Assembly: GCA_022710935.1 (NCBI GenBank)
Contig: JAKLFY010000009.1
Span: 1 to 64,000 of the forward strand
Reading direction: 5' to 3'
DNA length: 64,000 nt
From: Verrucomicrobiota bacterium
GTDB lineage: Bacteria; Verrucomicrobiota; Verrucomicrobiia; Limisphaerales; J093
Shown here: positions 6,024-15,168 of the stretch, piece by piece
Layout of the letters: each line of letters starts with the position of its first letter
Numbering within the stretch: the stretch's first letter is position 1
Program-made: the position numbers and the translations under genes
Notes under the pieces: model-generated
Seen by the model: the letters and a program-made list of their open reading frames with translations, nothing else
The model's database searches: none
What the model was told of the DNA's origin: nothing

Positions 6024-8507
6024 TCAATACGATGTCAACTTGAAGAACCGACTGCTGCTCCCCGGCGCGTCGACGCTCATCAGCACCGAGTCGTTGGGCA
6101 CATTCGCCAGCCGCTGCTCGAACGACCATGTCCGTAAGTCGGGCGAGGAGTAGAGCGAGCAGGTGCGCCCGGCGGTATGTCGACCGATAATCCGCACGTG
6201 GGTGTCGTGTTCGATGCTGAGTGACGGCATACGACCGCTCCAGAAGCGGGCGACGTACGGAACCCGTGAGTTGCTGGCGCCCACAAAGATCCCTGCGGCC
6301 AGCATCGAGTCATCCGCGAACATCGCCAAGGCTTGCACCTCGTTGGTGAAGCCTCGAGCCGGCCGGCACTCGGCTGCGAACTCCGGGTCAACCCGTCCAT
6401 TCGATCCCAGCCGCGCCAGCCCAGGCTGGGGTGAGAGGTCGAACGTGGTAAATGCGCCGCCGACCAACATCCCTCCGTCTGGCAAGGACAACAGACATTC
6501 GATCGGGCCGTCCGGTCCGGCGCCCGGGTCGAACGAAGGGTCCACTTCACCGTTTGCAGACAGCCGCGCGACTCCGTGACGCGTTTCCCCGCCGATCGTG
6601 TTGAAGCTTCCACCGACGAGGACGTTCCCGGCCGCGTCGGTGCCCAGGCACAGAATCGCGCCGTTCGCCTGAATGGTCTGATTGAAGGCGGGATCGAGCG
6701 ATCCGTTCTGGGTCAGGGCATGGAGTCTCCCGGTCGGATGCGGTGGAACAGTTGCGTCGGGTCCCGCGACGAGCAGGCGGAGATCCGGATGCGAGAGAGC
6801 GGCCGAGACAGCCGACAAGGGCACGGGATTCGACGGGAATTCGCCATCCAGGGTGCCGTCGGGGAGCAAGCGGACCAAACCGCTTCTGGGCGCATCATTG
6901 AAGGATTGGAACGAGCCCGCCAGAACGATTTTCCCGTCGGCGACCTCGAAGACCTTCGCGATCGGACCATCGGCGCCAGTGCCGCCCGAATTGAACGCCG
7001 TGTCATACTGGCCGTCGGGGCGCAAACGAGCAACTCGTCCCGCCGGCTTGCCCAGGAAGTTCGTGAAGGTCCCTGCAATCAGCAGTCCGCCGTCGGCCTG
7101 CTCAGCCAGCGAGAGCACCCCGCCGCTCCCGTCGGTGCCCGCACCTGCACGCGAGGCCAGGACCCCGGTGGCCTTGAGGTAAGCTACGCCATCGACGGGC
7201 CACCCTTCGTAGGTCGGGAACGACCCGCCGACAACCAGCGTTCCGTTGGCGCGGCTGAGGACTGTCGAAAACGCCGTGCCCAGCTCGGCCCCGGTATTGA
7301 AACTCGGATCGACTGCCCCAGTCCGATCCATCCGGGCGAACCCCGACTTTGCGAGGGGCCCGACGCGTCGGAACATGCCGCCTATGACGACTTGTCCCTC
7401 GCCCTGGAGACAAAGGCCGTAAACGACCGGCGGATTCACACGTTGGGGCACGAACGTTTCATCGAGGGTGCCATCGGGAAGCAGGCGCGCGATGCCGGTG
7501 CGCGGGACGCCATTGACGGCCGTGAACGGACCTGCAATCCAAATCCCGCCTTCGTCGTCGATCGCGAGGTCGTTCACCCAGTCCCCAGTCACAATCGGTG
7601 CAAAGCCTTCATCCAGGCTTCCATCCGGCTTCAGCCGCGCCAGATGTGCGCGGGACTGCCCGGCGACTTTCTGGAAATTGCCGCCCACGACGATCATCCC
7701 GTCGGCCTGCAACCCAGCGCGATACCCCCAGTAGCCGGTCATCGACGGCGCAGTGAATCCGGGGTCGATATTGCCGTCGGCGTCGAACCGGACGAGCGGC
7801 TGCGTCCAAGGTCTGTTGCCATACACCGCGAGGAGTCTGCCGTCCGGTTGCCGCAGGACATCGTACACGGGACCGTTCAGTGCGTTGGTGAAGGTGGCAT
7901 CGGCGCTGCCGTCTTCGAGAAGTCGCACCAGTCCTCCCTCGAAGCCCACCAGGATTCGCCCGGTGGGCAGGCGCAGGATTCGGTTGACAGCACCCCCCTT
8001 CAACATCGAGAACTCCGGGTCAAGGTCACCGCTCGGGAGCAGCCTCATCAAACTGAAGAGCCCGGGGCGGCCACTGATGTACAATTCTCCGGCAACCAGG
8101 GCATTGCCGCTCGCATCAACGGCGATGTCGTTGACCACGGTGCCCCAGAAAGGGGGGCGAAACGTGGCATCGTAAGCGCCGGTCGCTGCGATTCGCGCCA
8201 GGCCGGGGTTCTTTTCCCCGTTGATCCTGGACCAAAAACCTCCCGCAAAGATGGAGCCGTCAGATCCAGCAACCACGTGTCCGACGGTGTTGTCCACCCC
8301 GGGATAAGTCACTTGAGTGTTGAAATTGGTGTGGATGTCGCCCGGGCGTTGCGCGGTGAGAGTTGCCGCGGCCAGCCACATTGCCACGGCGACTTGCGCC
8401 AAAATCCCCCAATTCCGCGCCACGCCTCTGGCCGTCCGGGAAGCGGGAGTGGGCTCGAGAAGGCGCGCATTGAACAAACACCACCGAGTGGGTTTGTCGG
8501 TTGACAT
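6024..8507 (-). CDS. Secreted delta-60 repeat beta-propeller-like protein
   Basis: About 827 residues. After an N-terminal signal (near residue 35, LAQVAVAMWLAAATLTAQ), the protein is a long array of roughly 50-60-residue delta-60 repeats, recognisable by the recurring patterns LARLxPDGSLDExF and VVGGxFxxVxG from residue 60 to about 760. A short C-terminal segment (YSSPDLRTWSFEQRLANVP) resembles the terminal module found in many secreted verrucomicrobial proteins. Delta-60 proteins are thought to fold as propellers and act in surface binding; no enzymatic motif is seen. The ATG at 8507 is chosen because the signal peptide follows within 50 residues; an upstream in-frame start at 8642 adds basic residues only. 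Confidence 0.8.
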   Translation of the reverse strand: MSTDKPTRWCLFNARLLEPTPASRTARGVARNWGILAQVAVAMWLAAATLTAQRPGDIHTNFNTQVTYPGVDNTVGHVVAGSDGSIFAGGFWSRINGEKNPGLARIAATGAYDATFRPPFWGTVVNDIAVDASGNALVAGELYISGRPGLFSLMRLLPSGDLDPEFSMLKGGAVNRILRLPTGRILVGFEGGLVRLLEDGSADATFTNALNGPVYDVLRQPDGRLLAVYGNRPWTQPLVRFDADGNIDPGFTAPSMTGYWGYRAGLQADGMIVVGGNFQKVAGQSRAHLARLKPDGSLDEGFAPIVTGDWVNDLAIDDEGGIWIAGPFTAVNGVPRTGIARLLPDGTLDETFVPQRVNPPVVYGLCLQGEGQVVIGGMFRRVGPLAKSGFARMDRTGAVDPSFNTGAELGTAFSTVLSRANGTLVVGGSFPTYEGWPVDGVAYLKATGVLASRAGAGTDGSGGVLSLAEQADGGLLIAGTFTNFLGKPAGRVARLRPDGQYDTAFNSGGTGADGPIAKVFEVADGKIVLAGSFQSFNDAPRSGLVRLLPDGTLDGEFPSNPVPLSAVSAALSHPDLRLLVAGPDATVPPHPTGRLHALTQNGSLDPAFNQTIQANGAILCLGTDAAGNVLVGGSFNTIGGETRHGVARLSANGEVDPSFDPGAGPDGPIECLLSLPDGGMLVGGAFTTFDLSPQPGLARLGSNGRVDPEFAAECRPARGFTNEVQALAMFADDSMLAAGIFVGASNSRVPYVARFWSGRMPSLSIEHDTHVRIIGRHTAGRTCSLYSSPDLRTWSFEQRLANVPNDSVLMSVDAPGSSSRFFKLTSY

Positions 8508-8622
8508 GGTGGGAGCCTGCCCGCCGAGAAGACGCCTCGCAATGGAAAAACGGCGTCGGATCGGCGCCTGACGGACGCTCTGTTTAGCCCGGTTATTTCG
8601 CAGCGCGGAGTCCGGCGGGTGT

Positions 8623-9501
8623 TCAGGCCCGAAGCGCTGCAAGCCGCGCCTCCAGCCATCGACGGTTGCGCACGGCGGAGTCGAACGGATTCCGGTCCTC
8701 GGGTTCGTCTTCCCAAGAATGCCAGCCGTCGTAGCCGCTGCCCCGCAACGCGGCCAGGCAGCCGGCCACGTCCGCCACGCCGTCGCCGAGCAGGCATGTC
8801 TCGTGCGCGCCGGCCGCCCTCACGTCCTTGATGTGCGCGTGACGGACGAACTTCCCGGCCGCGCGGATCTGCGCCGGCACGTCGGCGCCCTGCGTGCCGA
8901 ACCAGCCGGTGTCCACGCACAAGCCCAGCCACTGGTTGCCGCCGCCCACCTTGGCCAGCGCCTCGGCGGCGGTCTTCTCGGGATGGTTTTCGAGGTTGAA
9001 GCCAATTCCGAACTCTCCGCAAATCGCGGTTGCCTCTTCTGGTGTCAGGCCGCGCAGCCCGCCGTCGATGTGCGGGATGCCGAGGCCCTGGCAGATCTGC
9101 AGCGTCTCGCGACGCAGGCCGCCGGCGTAGGCGATCGGCCGCAGCCCGTGGTCGTCCAGAATCCGTTTCCAGCGCGCGACCAGGCCGGGCGTGGGCGATT
9201 CGGGCGCCGCGTGGGCCTCCCAGATTTCGACGGCGGAGAAGCCGGCGTCGGCGATCTCGCGGCAGATTGCAGCCCAGGCGGCTTCGTCGGTCAGCGCCAC
9301 GGTCTTTTGATGCTGCTCGCCCCAGCGCTTCAACTCGAAGCGGTAGTCGGTGAAGCGACCGACCAGGTTGGCGGTGTTGAACGCAACGCGCTTTCGGGCG
9401 GCGCCGGGGCGGGTGGAGACGCAGCCGGGCTGGGTCAGACACAGGCCGGCGGCGCCGAGCGCGGTGGCGTGGAGGAACTGACGGCGGGGGATCGGGTTCA
9501 T
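8623..9501 (-). CDS. Sugar phosphate isomerase/epimerase-like TIM-barrel protein, exported
   Basis: A 292-residue protein of the xylose isomerase-like TIM-barrel superfamily (AP endonuclease 2 fold). The N-terminus has an RR-type export signal (PRRQFLHATALGAAGLCL) ending at a cysteine (QPGC), so it may be a lipoprotein. Barrel landmarks that usually carry metal ligands are present: the first-strand VAFNTANLVG, FNLENHPEKT, LCVDTGWFG and RHAHIKDVR. Members isomerise or epimerise sugars; the substrate cannot be told from sequence. It follows the SGNH-hydrolase gene by about 50 bp in the same direction, so co-transcription is plausible. Confidence 0.8.
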   Translation of the reverse strand: MNPIPRRQFLHATALGAAGLCLTQPGCVSTRPGAARKRVAFNTANLVGRFTDYRFELKRWGEQHQKTVALTDEAAWAAICREIADAGFSAVEIWEAHAAPESPTPGLVARWKRILDDHGLRPIAYAGGLRRETLQICQGLGIPHIDGGLRGLTPEEATAICGEFGIGFNLENHPEKTAAEALAKVGGGNQWLGLCVDTGWFGTQGADVPAQIRAAGKFVRHAHIKDVRAAGAHETCLLGDGVADVAGCLAALRGSGYDGWHSWEDEPEDRNPFDSAVRNRRWLEARLAALRA

Positions 9502-9554
9502 AGTGGGTTTAGTTGAGGGTCTTTGGTTGAGTGCTGGACGTGGGTCTCATGGGA

Positions 9555-10871
9555 TTAGTCTGTGCTTTCATGAGGGGTGGCCGACGAACAGCGTGTCGCC
9601 ATCCGGGTATCCTCCTGCTCGACCTTCGTCAAATCGGCGACGCCGCGGGTGAAGAGCAGGTATTGCATGTCCGGCGAGGCGCACGCGCCGCAGATGTGGC
9701 GGTTCTCCTCGGCGTAGAGCGGGCGCGGCGGCTGCCCATCGAGTGTGGCGGCCCACAGCTCAGCGCGTCCCGGTTTCTCGGGGATGATGCCGCGAGCATA
9801 GACGACCCGCCGTGAGTCTGGCCCCCAGTCCGGCGTGCAGTTGTAGCGCTCGGTTTCGCTGATGGCCCGAGACTCGCCCGTGTCGGCGGCGAGGGCAGCC
9901 CGTGGTTCGCCGGCAGATCCGGCTGCTTGCGCAGGGGCCGGCGAGGTCCAAAACGCCATCATGACCTTCGCGAGGATTTGCTCGCCAAACTCGTTCGCGT
10001 GCACGACGTCGCGGTAGAACAGGTGCGGGTGCAGCTTCGAGGACCTGATGTACTCCGCCCAGGGCGAGGTCAGGTCGAGATAGGCGCAGCGTTCTTCCCG
10101 GGCCAACCGCCGCAGCGCCTGGCCGTACGCACCGGTGCCCGAGTGCGGGGCCTGGGCCAATGCCGCCTCATCGCGAGGGTCCGCCGTGCCGAACGCGCCC
10201 GTGGCCAGGAGAATCTCGACGTCCGGCAGGCCCGCGCGCAACTGACGAATCACTTCGCGAATGTCCTCGACGCTCTTCTGACTGATGCCGCCGATGAACA
10301 CGAGGTCGGGCCGCCGCGGCACAATGTTCTTCCCGACACGCTCCTCCTCCTTGTAGTGCTGGCACCCGCCGCCGCCGCGCACATAGACGGTGGCCTCGAT
10401 GCGCGCCTTCGGGTAAGCCTCCTGGAGCTTGGCCACCCATCCGGACCGCATGGTGTCGTTGACGATGCTGTCGCCGAGCGCGAGCAGGCGCAGGTCGCCG
10501 CCCTCGGTGAGGATGCGGCGGGTGCGGCGCAAGTGCTGCCAGTCGTTGGGCGGCGCCGTGAACGTGCCCGGAGGCATCTCGGATTGAATCACGCCAATCT
10601 GTGCCAGCGAACGCTCCGGCGTCCGGAACATGAAATAGTCCTGCTCGGGCGCCTCGTTGGTCGTGGCGGACCGGTCCGGGGGATATGTCGCGGGCAAGGC
10701 GCCCTTCTCCGGGAACTTCACCGGCGAATCGGCGAGCATGCCGCTGGGTCGGGCGCGCGTGTTGGCGGCGTTGCGGTCGACATGCGCGGCGTCCTGCGCG
10801 ATGGCCGGTTGCGCCGGGAACAAGGCGGAGCTGGTGAGCAGCAGCGTCAGGAGGTGCGATCGGATGTTCAT
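9555..10871 (-). CDS. SGNH/GDSL-type hydrolase with a grafted TolB-like tail
   Basis: Secreted esterase/deacetylase-like protein. A signal peptide (LLTLLLTSSALFPAQPAIAQ) follows the ATG at 10871. The catalytic serine is S135 in LLALGDSIVND, and the closing DxxH is D288-H291 (DVVHANEFG), together giving a complete SGNH set. The hydrolase would normally end near residue 310. The remaining part (PDWGPDSRRVVYARG, then HICGACASPDMQYLLFTRG) reads like the end of a PD40/TolB beta-propeller protein, and the last 15 residues are out of pattern. I infer that a deletion joined the hydrolase gene to the end of a neighbouring PD40 gene. Enzyme activity should survive. An upstream frame to 11108 is a shadow of the next gene. 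Confidence 0.75.
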   Translation of the reverse strand: MNIRSHLLTLLLTSSALFPAQPAIAQDAAHVDRNAANTRARPSGMLADSPVKFPEKGALPATYPPDRSATTNEAPEQDYFMFRTPERSLAQIGVIQSEMPPGTFTAPPNDWQHLRRTRRILTEGGDLRLLALGDSIVNDTMRSGWVAKLQEAYPKARIEATVYVRGGGGCQHYKEEERVGKNIVPRRPDLVFIGGISQKSVEDIREVIRQLRAGLPDVEILLATGAFGTADPRDEAALAQAPHSGTGAYGQALRRLAREERCAYLDLTSPWAEYIRSSKLHPHLFYRDVVHANEFGEQILAKVMMAFWTSPAPAQAAGSAGEPRAALAADTGESRAISETERYNCTPDWGPDSRRVVYARGIIPEKPGRAELWAATLDGQPPRPLYAEENRHICGACASPDMQYLLFTRGVADLTKVEQEDTRMATRCSSATPHESTD

Positions 10872-10893
10872 AATGCGTCGGAGCCGGGAGCTG

Positions 10894-13782
10894 TCAGTAA
10901 CGCGCAACGATGTTGTAGGCCGCTTCGTCCGGTTGCACGAGGCGAATCCACTCCCCGGCCCGGTCGAAGTCCTTCCACGCCGCGCCGTTGACCGAGGCCG
11001 AGCGCAAGGATTTCCTGACCGGATGACGCAGGCGAACCAGCAGCGTCTTCGGGCGGCGGTCGCTGGTGAACTCGACTCGGGCGGTGATCGTGCCGCCGGC
11101 TGCGGCACTTTCGATCTGGAGGTTGACCGGGCCGAAGTAGGTTGGTGCGCGTTGGATGCTGATGCGTTTCCCGTCCGCCAGCCACGCGCGCGGCACGGCC
11201 TGGCCGACGAAGAGCGTGTCGTCCCCGGGCAGTTCGTTCACCAGCATGTTCCGGTAAAGCTCGAACCACGCGCCATCGGTGCTGGGCGGCATGTAATATT
11301 GCCCCCAGGCCCAGCGGTGCTCGAGCGGTGTGAGCTGCCCGTGCGAAAACGCGCAGGCCATCATGCTGTAGAACGCGCGGATCGCGGCCTCGGGTTCGTC
11401 GCGGCGGAGATAGGCCGTGGCCTGCTGGTTGTAGACCGGCTCGTTGGCCATGCCCCATTGGTTGAGGAACAAGTTGTCTTCGTGGTCGTGGAGCATCGCG
11501 GCGGTCAGCCAGCCGCGCGGATCGATCGCCGCGAGCCGCGCCAGGTGCAGCGGGCCGGTGTCCACATCCGTCGGATACCACGCGTCGAGCAAGCGACGGG
11601 GCGTCAGCGCATCGCAGGGCACGTAGTTGTTCCACGTGCCGTCGGCGAGCCGCACCACCGGCGACTTCACGCTGGCGCGGGCGAAGGCGCGCTCGACGGC
11701 AGCCCGCATCTTCGTCGCGGCGGCCTGCGCCTCACCAGCGCGCGGATGTCCGTAGGCAGCCAGCGCGCGTCCGAACAAGTCGAGGCCGGCGACGAAATAG
11801 CCGTTCGGAAAGCCCCACGCCCGCGCGTCGTGCGTGAGGTCGTTGAGCGGCGCCACGATGAGCCCCGGCGCGTCGTTCGAGTTTTGGCCGCGCGCCACTT
11901 CGCCCAAACACCAATCGAGCGCCTTGATCGACGCCGGCAGCAGCCGCTCGAACGAGGCGCGGTCGCGCGAGAGGAGGAAATTCTGCGCGACCGAGTAGAG
12001 CATCCCCGGCGAATAGACGCCCCACTCGGCGTAGCCGCCAACGCGGCCGTCCGCCTTCTGTTGCGAGGAATACATGGCGGCGAATTCCTCCTCCGCCACG
12101 GCGAAATGCCCGCGCAAGCCGTAGAGCATGTAGTCCACATACACCGCCTGGTTGATCGGCCAGTCGGCGTTGAGCTGGCCGTAGGCGAAGTTCGAGTACG
12201 GCAGGTCGATCCGCGCCGCGCCCTGTTCGTCCGTGCGGTGACGCGGGAGCACGAGCGCGTGCCACAGGTTCGCACGGAAGAGGTTGTTCACCGCCGGTTC
12301 AGGCACGTCGAATTGTGCGCCCTGCGCCAGCCAATCTTCCCAATAGCGCACCGTGGCCGCCTTGGACCTGGTAAAGTCGCGCGCAGCCAGCGCGGCTGCC
12401 GCATCCGCGTCCGCGACCGGCGAAGCGAGCTTGACCGTAATCGTCCGCGCCTGGCCCGCCGCCAGTTGGCCGACGCAATCGAACTCGATCCGCGGGTATC
12501 GGTCGTCGGCGATGGGCGCCCGGGCCTTCACGGTCAAGCCGGCCTCCGGTTCGATCATCAGCCAGACCGCGCCCGTCTCGCGGTCTACGACGCAGGTGCG
12601 TCCGGCCGCTTCACGCAGTTCCGGATGGCGGTTTGTGTTCTCCGTCGCCAGCCGGAAGCCGAAGCCCACCATGCCCGTGCCACTGAGTTGGACGCGCGTG
12701 AAGAAGACGCTGTCGATTTCGCCGCGCCCCCGCACACCCGCCCCGCGGGGCCCCACTCCCCCCGCGCCGGAGATCGAAGGGGTGAGCGGGCGGACCGTAT
12801 CGTTTGGGCGCAGGGTCGCCGCGAACTGCTCGACCTCGCACCGCTGGCCGCCGCGCTCGAGCACGGTGACCAGAACCGGCAACCCGTCCACGATGCGCTG
12901 ACCTCTCCACTGGCAGTCGGGCCAGAGCGGATCGAATCGGAACTTGTGCGGCGAAGCGAAATCGGGCCGCACACTGGCCCACCGGTCGACACCGAATTTG
13001 TAGAGCGAACCGTGCTGGGCCGCGAAACCGGTGAGATGGCCCCGCGTCCCGAGCCATTCCGATTCCTGTCCGTGATGCGGACGCGTCGGATTGCCGAAGT
13101 CCGCCCATCGGTTCGTCCATTCGGCGAGCGTTGCGTCCGGCTCACGCTTCACGCGGTTCAACACGCGTTCGCCTGTGAGCGAAGCCAGGTGGGCCGCGAA
13201 GTCCACCGGCGCGTCGGCGAGCGTGACGAACAGATCGTGCTCGGGCAGCCACATGGCCTTGTGCCGCGCCAGTTGTTCGAGACCGATCGAGAAACCGAGC
13301 GTGCCATCGGCGGACGTTCGCACGGTGATTACCGGCGCGCCGGGCCTGAGGCCGGGATCGTCCTTCAGCCGCGCGACCTGGCCGGCTTCACCGTGATCGA
13401 GCAAGTGTTGCCAGATCGAGTGCGGCTTGCGCGGCGGGCCCGGTGCCTGTCGCCAGGCCACCTCGGCAACCAGGGCGTCCACATCGCCGCCGCCCGCGCG
13501 CGTATCGCACGCGCCGCCGGAAAACGTGTCGCCCGATTCAAACCCGTCGGGCCGGATGGTTTCGATCGCCACGGTGTTCGCCGCGAGGGCTACATGGAAC
13601 GTCCGAGGCGCGTCCGAGGCGTGTCCCCAGGAAAGCCGGACCGCGAGCCGTTCGGCCGCCGCGGGCGATTCCGCCTGGGCCGATGCGTCCGCGGCGGCAC
13701 CAACACGGGCGGGGCAGGGGGAGGCTGTCAGGATGAGGAGCGCCAGAAACCAATTCCCAGATGCCACGCGGGTATGAAACAT
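10894..13782 (-). CDS. Large secreted six-hairpin (alpha/alpha) glycosidase-like protein
   Basis: A 962-residue protein with a signal peptide (WFLALLILTASPCPARVGAA). Residues about 50-480 are beta-rich. Residues about 500-860 look like an (alpha/alpha)6 toroid as in glucoamylase/rhamnosidase-like glycosidases: NNLFRANLWHALVLPRHR, DWPINQAVYVDYMLYGLRGH, PGLIVAPLNDLTHD, WNNYVPCDAL and LTPLEHRWAWGQYYMPPSTD. A beta domain closes the protein. It is likely an extracellular or periplasmic glycoside hydrolase, but the family and catalytic acids are not assigned with confidence. It is 22 bp upstream of the SGNH hydrolase in the same direction, so both probably act on the same decorated polysaccharide. 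Shadow frames on the opposite strand are long because of high GC. Confidence 0.68.
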   Translation of the reverse strand: MFHTRVASGNWFLALLILTASPCPARVGAAADASAQAESPAAAERLAVRLSWGHASDAPRTFHVALAANTVAIETIRPDGFESGDTFSGGACDTRAGGGDVDALVAEVAWRQAPGPPRKPHSIWQHLLDHGEAGQVARLKDDPGLRPGAPVITVRTSADGTLGFSIGLEQLARHKAMWLPEHDLFVTLADAPVDFAAHLASLTGERVLNRVKREPDATLAEWTNRWADFGNPTRPHHGQESEWLGTRGHLTGFAAQHGSLYKFGVDRWASVRPDFASPHKFRFDPLWPDCQWRGQRIVDGLPVLVTVLERGGQRCEVEQFAATLRPNDTVRPLTPSISGAGGVGPRGAGVRGRGEIDSVFFTRVQLSGTGMVGFGFRLATENTNRHPELREAAGRTCVVDRETGAVWLMIEPEAGLTVKARAPIADDRYPRIEFDCVGQLAAGQARTITVKLASPVADADAAAALAARDFTRSKAATVRYWEDWLAQGAQFDVPEPAVNNLFRANLWHALVLPRHRTDEQGAARIDLPYSNFAYGQLNADWPINQAVYVDYMLYGLRGHFAVAEEEFAAMYSSQQKADGRVGGYAEWGVYSPGMLYSVAQNFLLSRDRASFERLLPASIKALDWCLGEVARGQNSNDAPGLIVAPLNDLTHDARAWGFPNGYFVAGLDLFGRALAAYGHPRAGEAQAAATKMRAAVERAFARASVKSPVVRLADGTWNNYVPCDALTPRRLLDAWYPTDVDTGPLHLARLAAIDPRGWLTAAMLHDHEDNLFLNQWGMANEPVYNQQATAYLRRDEPEAAIRAFYSMMACAFSHGQLTPLEHRWAWGQYYMPPSTDGAWFELYRNMLVNELPGDDTLFVGQAVPRAWLADGKRISIQRAPTYFGPVNLQIESAAAGGTITARVEFTSDRRPKTLLVRLRHPVRKSLRSASVNGAAWKDFDRAGEWIRLVQPDEAAYNIVARY

Positions 13783-13786
13783 GGGG

Positions 13787-14173
13787 TCAGGTGCGTTTGG
13801 AATTCGCCTTCAACCACTCCGCATAGGCCGCTTCCGACATCTCATCCGCGGCCAGTGCGAGCGTGCGCACGACCGCCTCCGCTTCCGTCGCGCGGAATTC
13901 GAAGCCGTTGCGCTCGAGAAAACCTGCACCGAGCATGAACCCCGTCCGCTTGTTGCCATCGAGGAACGGGTGGTTCTTCACGATGCCTGCGGCATACGCT
14001 GCCGCCAGGCCGACCATCTCCCGCTTGCCATCATGAAAGATCTGCCGGGGGCGGGCCAGCGCGGACTCCAGCATGTTCTCGTCACGCACACCCGCGATGC
14101 CGCCGTAGTGCGACAGCATCATGTCGTGCAGCGAGAGGCACTCCTCCCGCGTCAGCCAGTACGGCTCCTTCAT
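13787..14173 (-). CDS. doc: Doc-type Fic toxin (death-on-curing family)
   Basis: A 128-residue single-domain Fic protein of the Doc class. The Fic motif HPFLDGNKR is at residues 68-76. In phage P1 Doc the corresponding motif phosphorylates elongation factor Tu and halts translation. Length and fold pattern (LTREECLSLHDMMLSHYGG at the start, VRDENMLESALARP next) are typical. The ATG at 14173 overlaps the stop of the upstream AbrB-like gene (ATGA overlap), a classic antitoxin-then-toxin arrangement; regulation is expected to be by the toxin-antitoxin complex on its own promoter. Confidence 0.88.
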   Translation of the reverse strand: MKEPYWLTREECLSLHDMMLSHYGGIAGVRDENMLESALARPRQIFHDGKREMVGLAAAYAAGIVKNHPFLDGNKRTGFMLGAGFLERNGFEFRATEAEAVVRTLALAADEMSEAAYAEWLKANSKRT

Positions 14174-14397
14174 TTCGCCAGTTCTCGCAGCGCGTTGCGG
14201 TAGCGGCGGTTTAACGACTCGAACACGGCCATGGACCTGGCAAACTCGGGATTGCTGGAGGTCAGACGCACCCCATCCTGCGCTTCCGTCAGCGTCATCG
14301 TGTCGCCCTCCTCCACCTTTAGATGGGCCAGCACTTCCTTGGGCAACACGACTCCCAGCGAATTGCCAATCTTGCGGACTTTGAGTTTAACCGTCAT
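14170..14397 (-). CDS. AbrB/MazE-type antitoxin partner of Doc
   Basis: A 75-residue protein starting with the swapped-hairpin AbrB/MazE DNA-binding fold (LKVRKIGNSLGVVLPKEVLA, then LKVEEGDTMTLTEA). The remaining C-terminal segment should bind and neutralise the Doc toxin encoded directly downstream. Phage P1 uses a Phd-fold antitoxin with Doc, so an AbrB-fold partner is a recognised alternative combination. It probably represses its own operon. Confidence 0.86.
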   Translation of the reverse strand: MTVKLKVRKIGNSLGVVLPKEVLAHLKVEEGDTMTLTEAQDGVRLTSSNPEFARSMAVFESLNRRYRNALRELAK

Positions 14398-14427
14398 ATC
14401 CCGACTGTAGCCACGGATGTTATTACG

Positions 14428-15168
14428 TCAAGCCGTCGCGCGCAGGCACGCCGGGCCGGCAAAACTGCGCAATCCGAAGACGAGGTAGTCTTTTGCTTTC
14501 ACCGCGAGCGCGGCCTTGCGTTTCTGCCAATCAGGCATGGCGCGGCTGAGGGCGGCCCAGAATTCCGGACCGTGGTGGCGCTCGTGCAGGTGAACGAGTT
14601 CATGAGCGATGACGTAATCCGCCAGGGGAACAGGTAGCTGGAGCACCTTCCAATTGAAATAGACGACCCCGTTCCGACCGCACGATCCCCAGCGAAAACC
14701 CAAATCACGAACTTCCACACGGCGCGGTGTGCTGGAGGTGCGGGCCGAGAGGGTTTCGGCTCGGCGCCTCAGCCAGTCTGCTCCGGCGGCGATATACCAT
14801 TTCCGGAAATGCGCCTCGGCGGGCCGCGCGTCATGCCGCAAGGTGAATCGTGTGCCGTCGAACTGGAGCGGTTGGGCTTGTCGCTCCACCAGCTTGAGCC
14901 GGTAGCGCCGCCCGAGATAGGAAAAGGCTTCGCCGGAGACGTATTCCGGCGCCTGCAGCTTTGGCAACGCCTCCTCCTTGAGCGCGAGTTTGCGATGCAC
15001 CCACAAGAGTTTCCTGCCGACCCAGCGGGAAAGCTCGTCGGCGGAGGTTCCCGTGGGGACGTGGGCAACCAACTCGCCAGCGCGGTCCACAGTCAGACCG
15101 AGGCTCTTTCGGCGCTCACTGCGCCGGACTTCAAACAGGAGGCCGCCAAGTTGGAGCGTCTCGGTCAT
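14428..15168 (-). CDS. YgjP-like zinc metallopeptidase (DUF45/M48)
   Basis: A 246-residue protein with the zinc peptidase motif HELVHLHERHHGPEFW near residue 190 (HExxH plus a downstream His), preceded by WGSCGRNGVVYFNWKVLQLP. This is the YgjP/DUF45 (SprT-like) family. Such genes very often sit immediately downstream of hsdR, as here: its ATG overlaps the hsdR stop codon. Its role in restriction is unknown; proteolytic control of HsdR or DNA-protein crosslink repair have been suggested for relatives. The coupling to hsdR argues that it is co-expressed with it. Confidence 0.85.
   Translation of the reverse strand: MTETLQLGGLLFEVRRSERRKSLGLTVDRAGELVAHVPTGTSADELSRWVGRKLLWVHRKLALKEEALPKLQAPEYVSGEAFSYLGRRYRLKLVERQAQPLQFDGTRFTLRHDARPAEAHFRKWYIAAGADWLRRRAETLSARTSSTPRRVEVRDLGFRWGSCGRNGVVYFNWKVLQLPVPLADYVIAHELVHLHERHHGPEFWAALSRAMPDWQKRKAALAVKAKDYLVFGLRSFAGPACLRATA

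Noticed and set aside
6576-8504. A 642-codon open frame on the plus strand
   Set aside because: Antisense shadow of the delta-60 repeat gene; periodic only because the repeats are.
10657-13938. A 1093-codon open frame on the plus strand
   Set aside because: It lies opposite the six-hairpin and SGNH genes, is extremely Arg-rich with no family character, and is the usual antisense open frame of GC-rich coding DNA.
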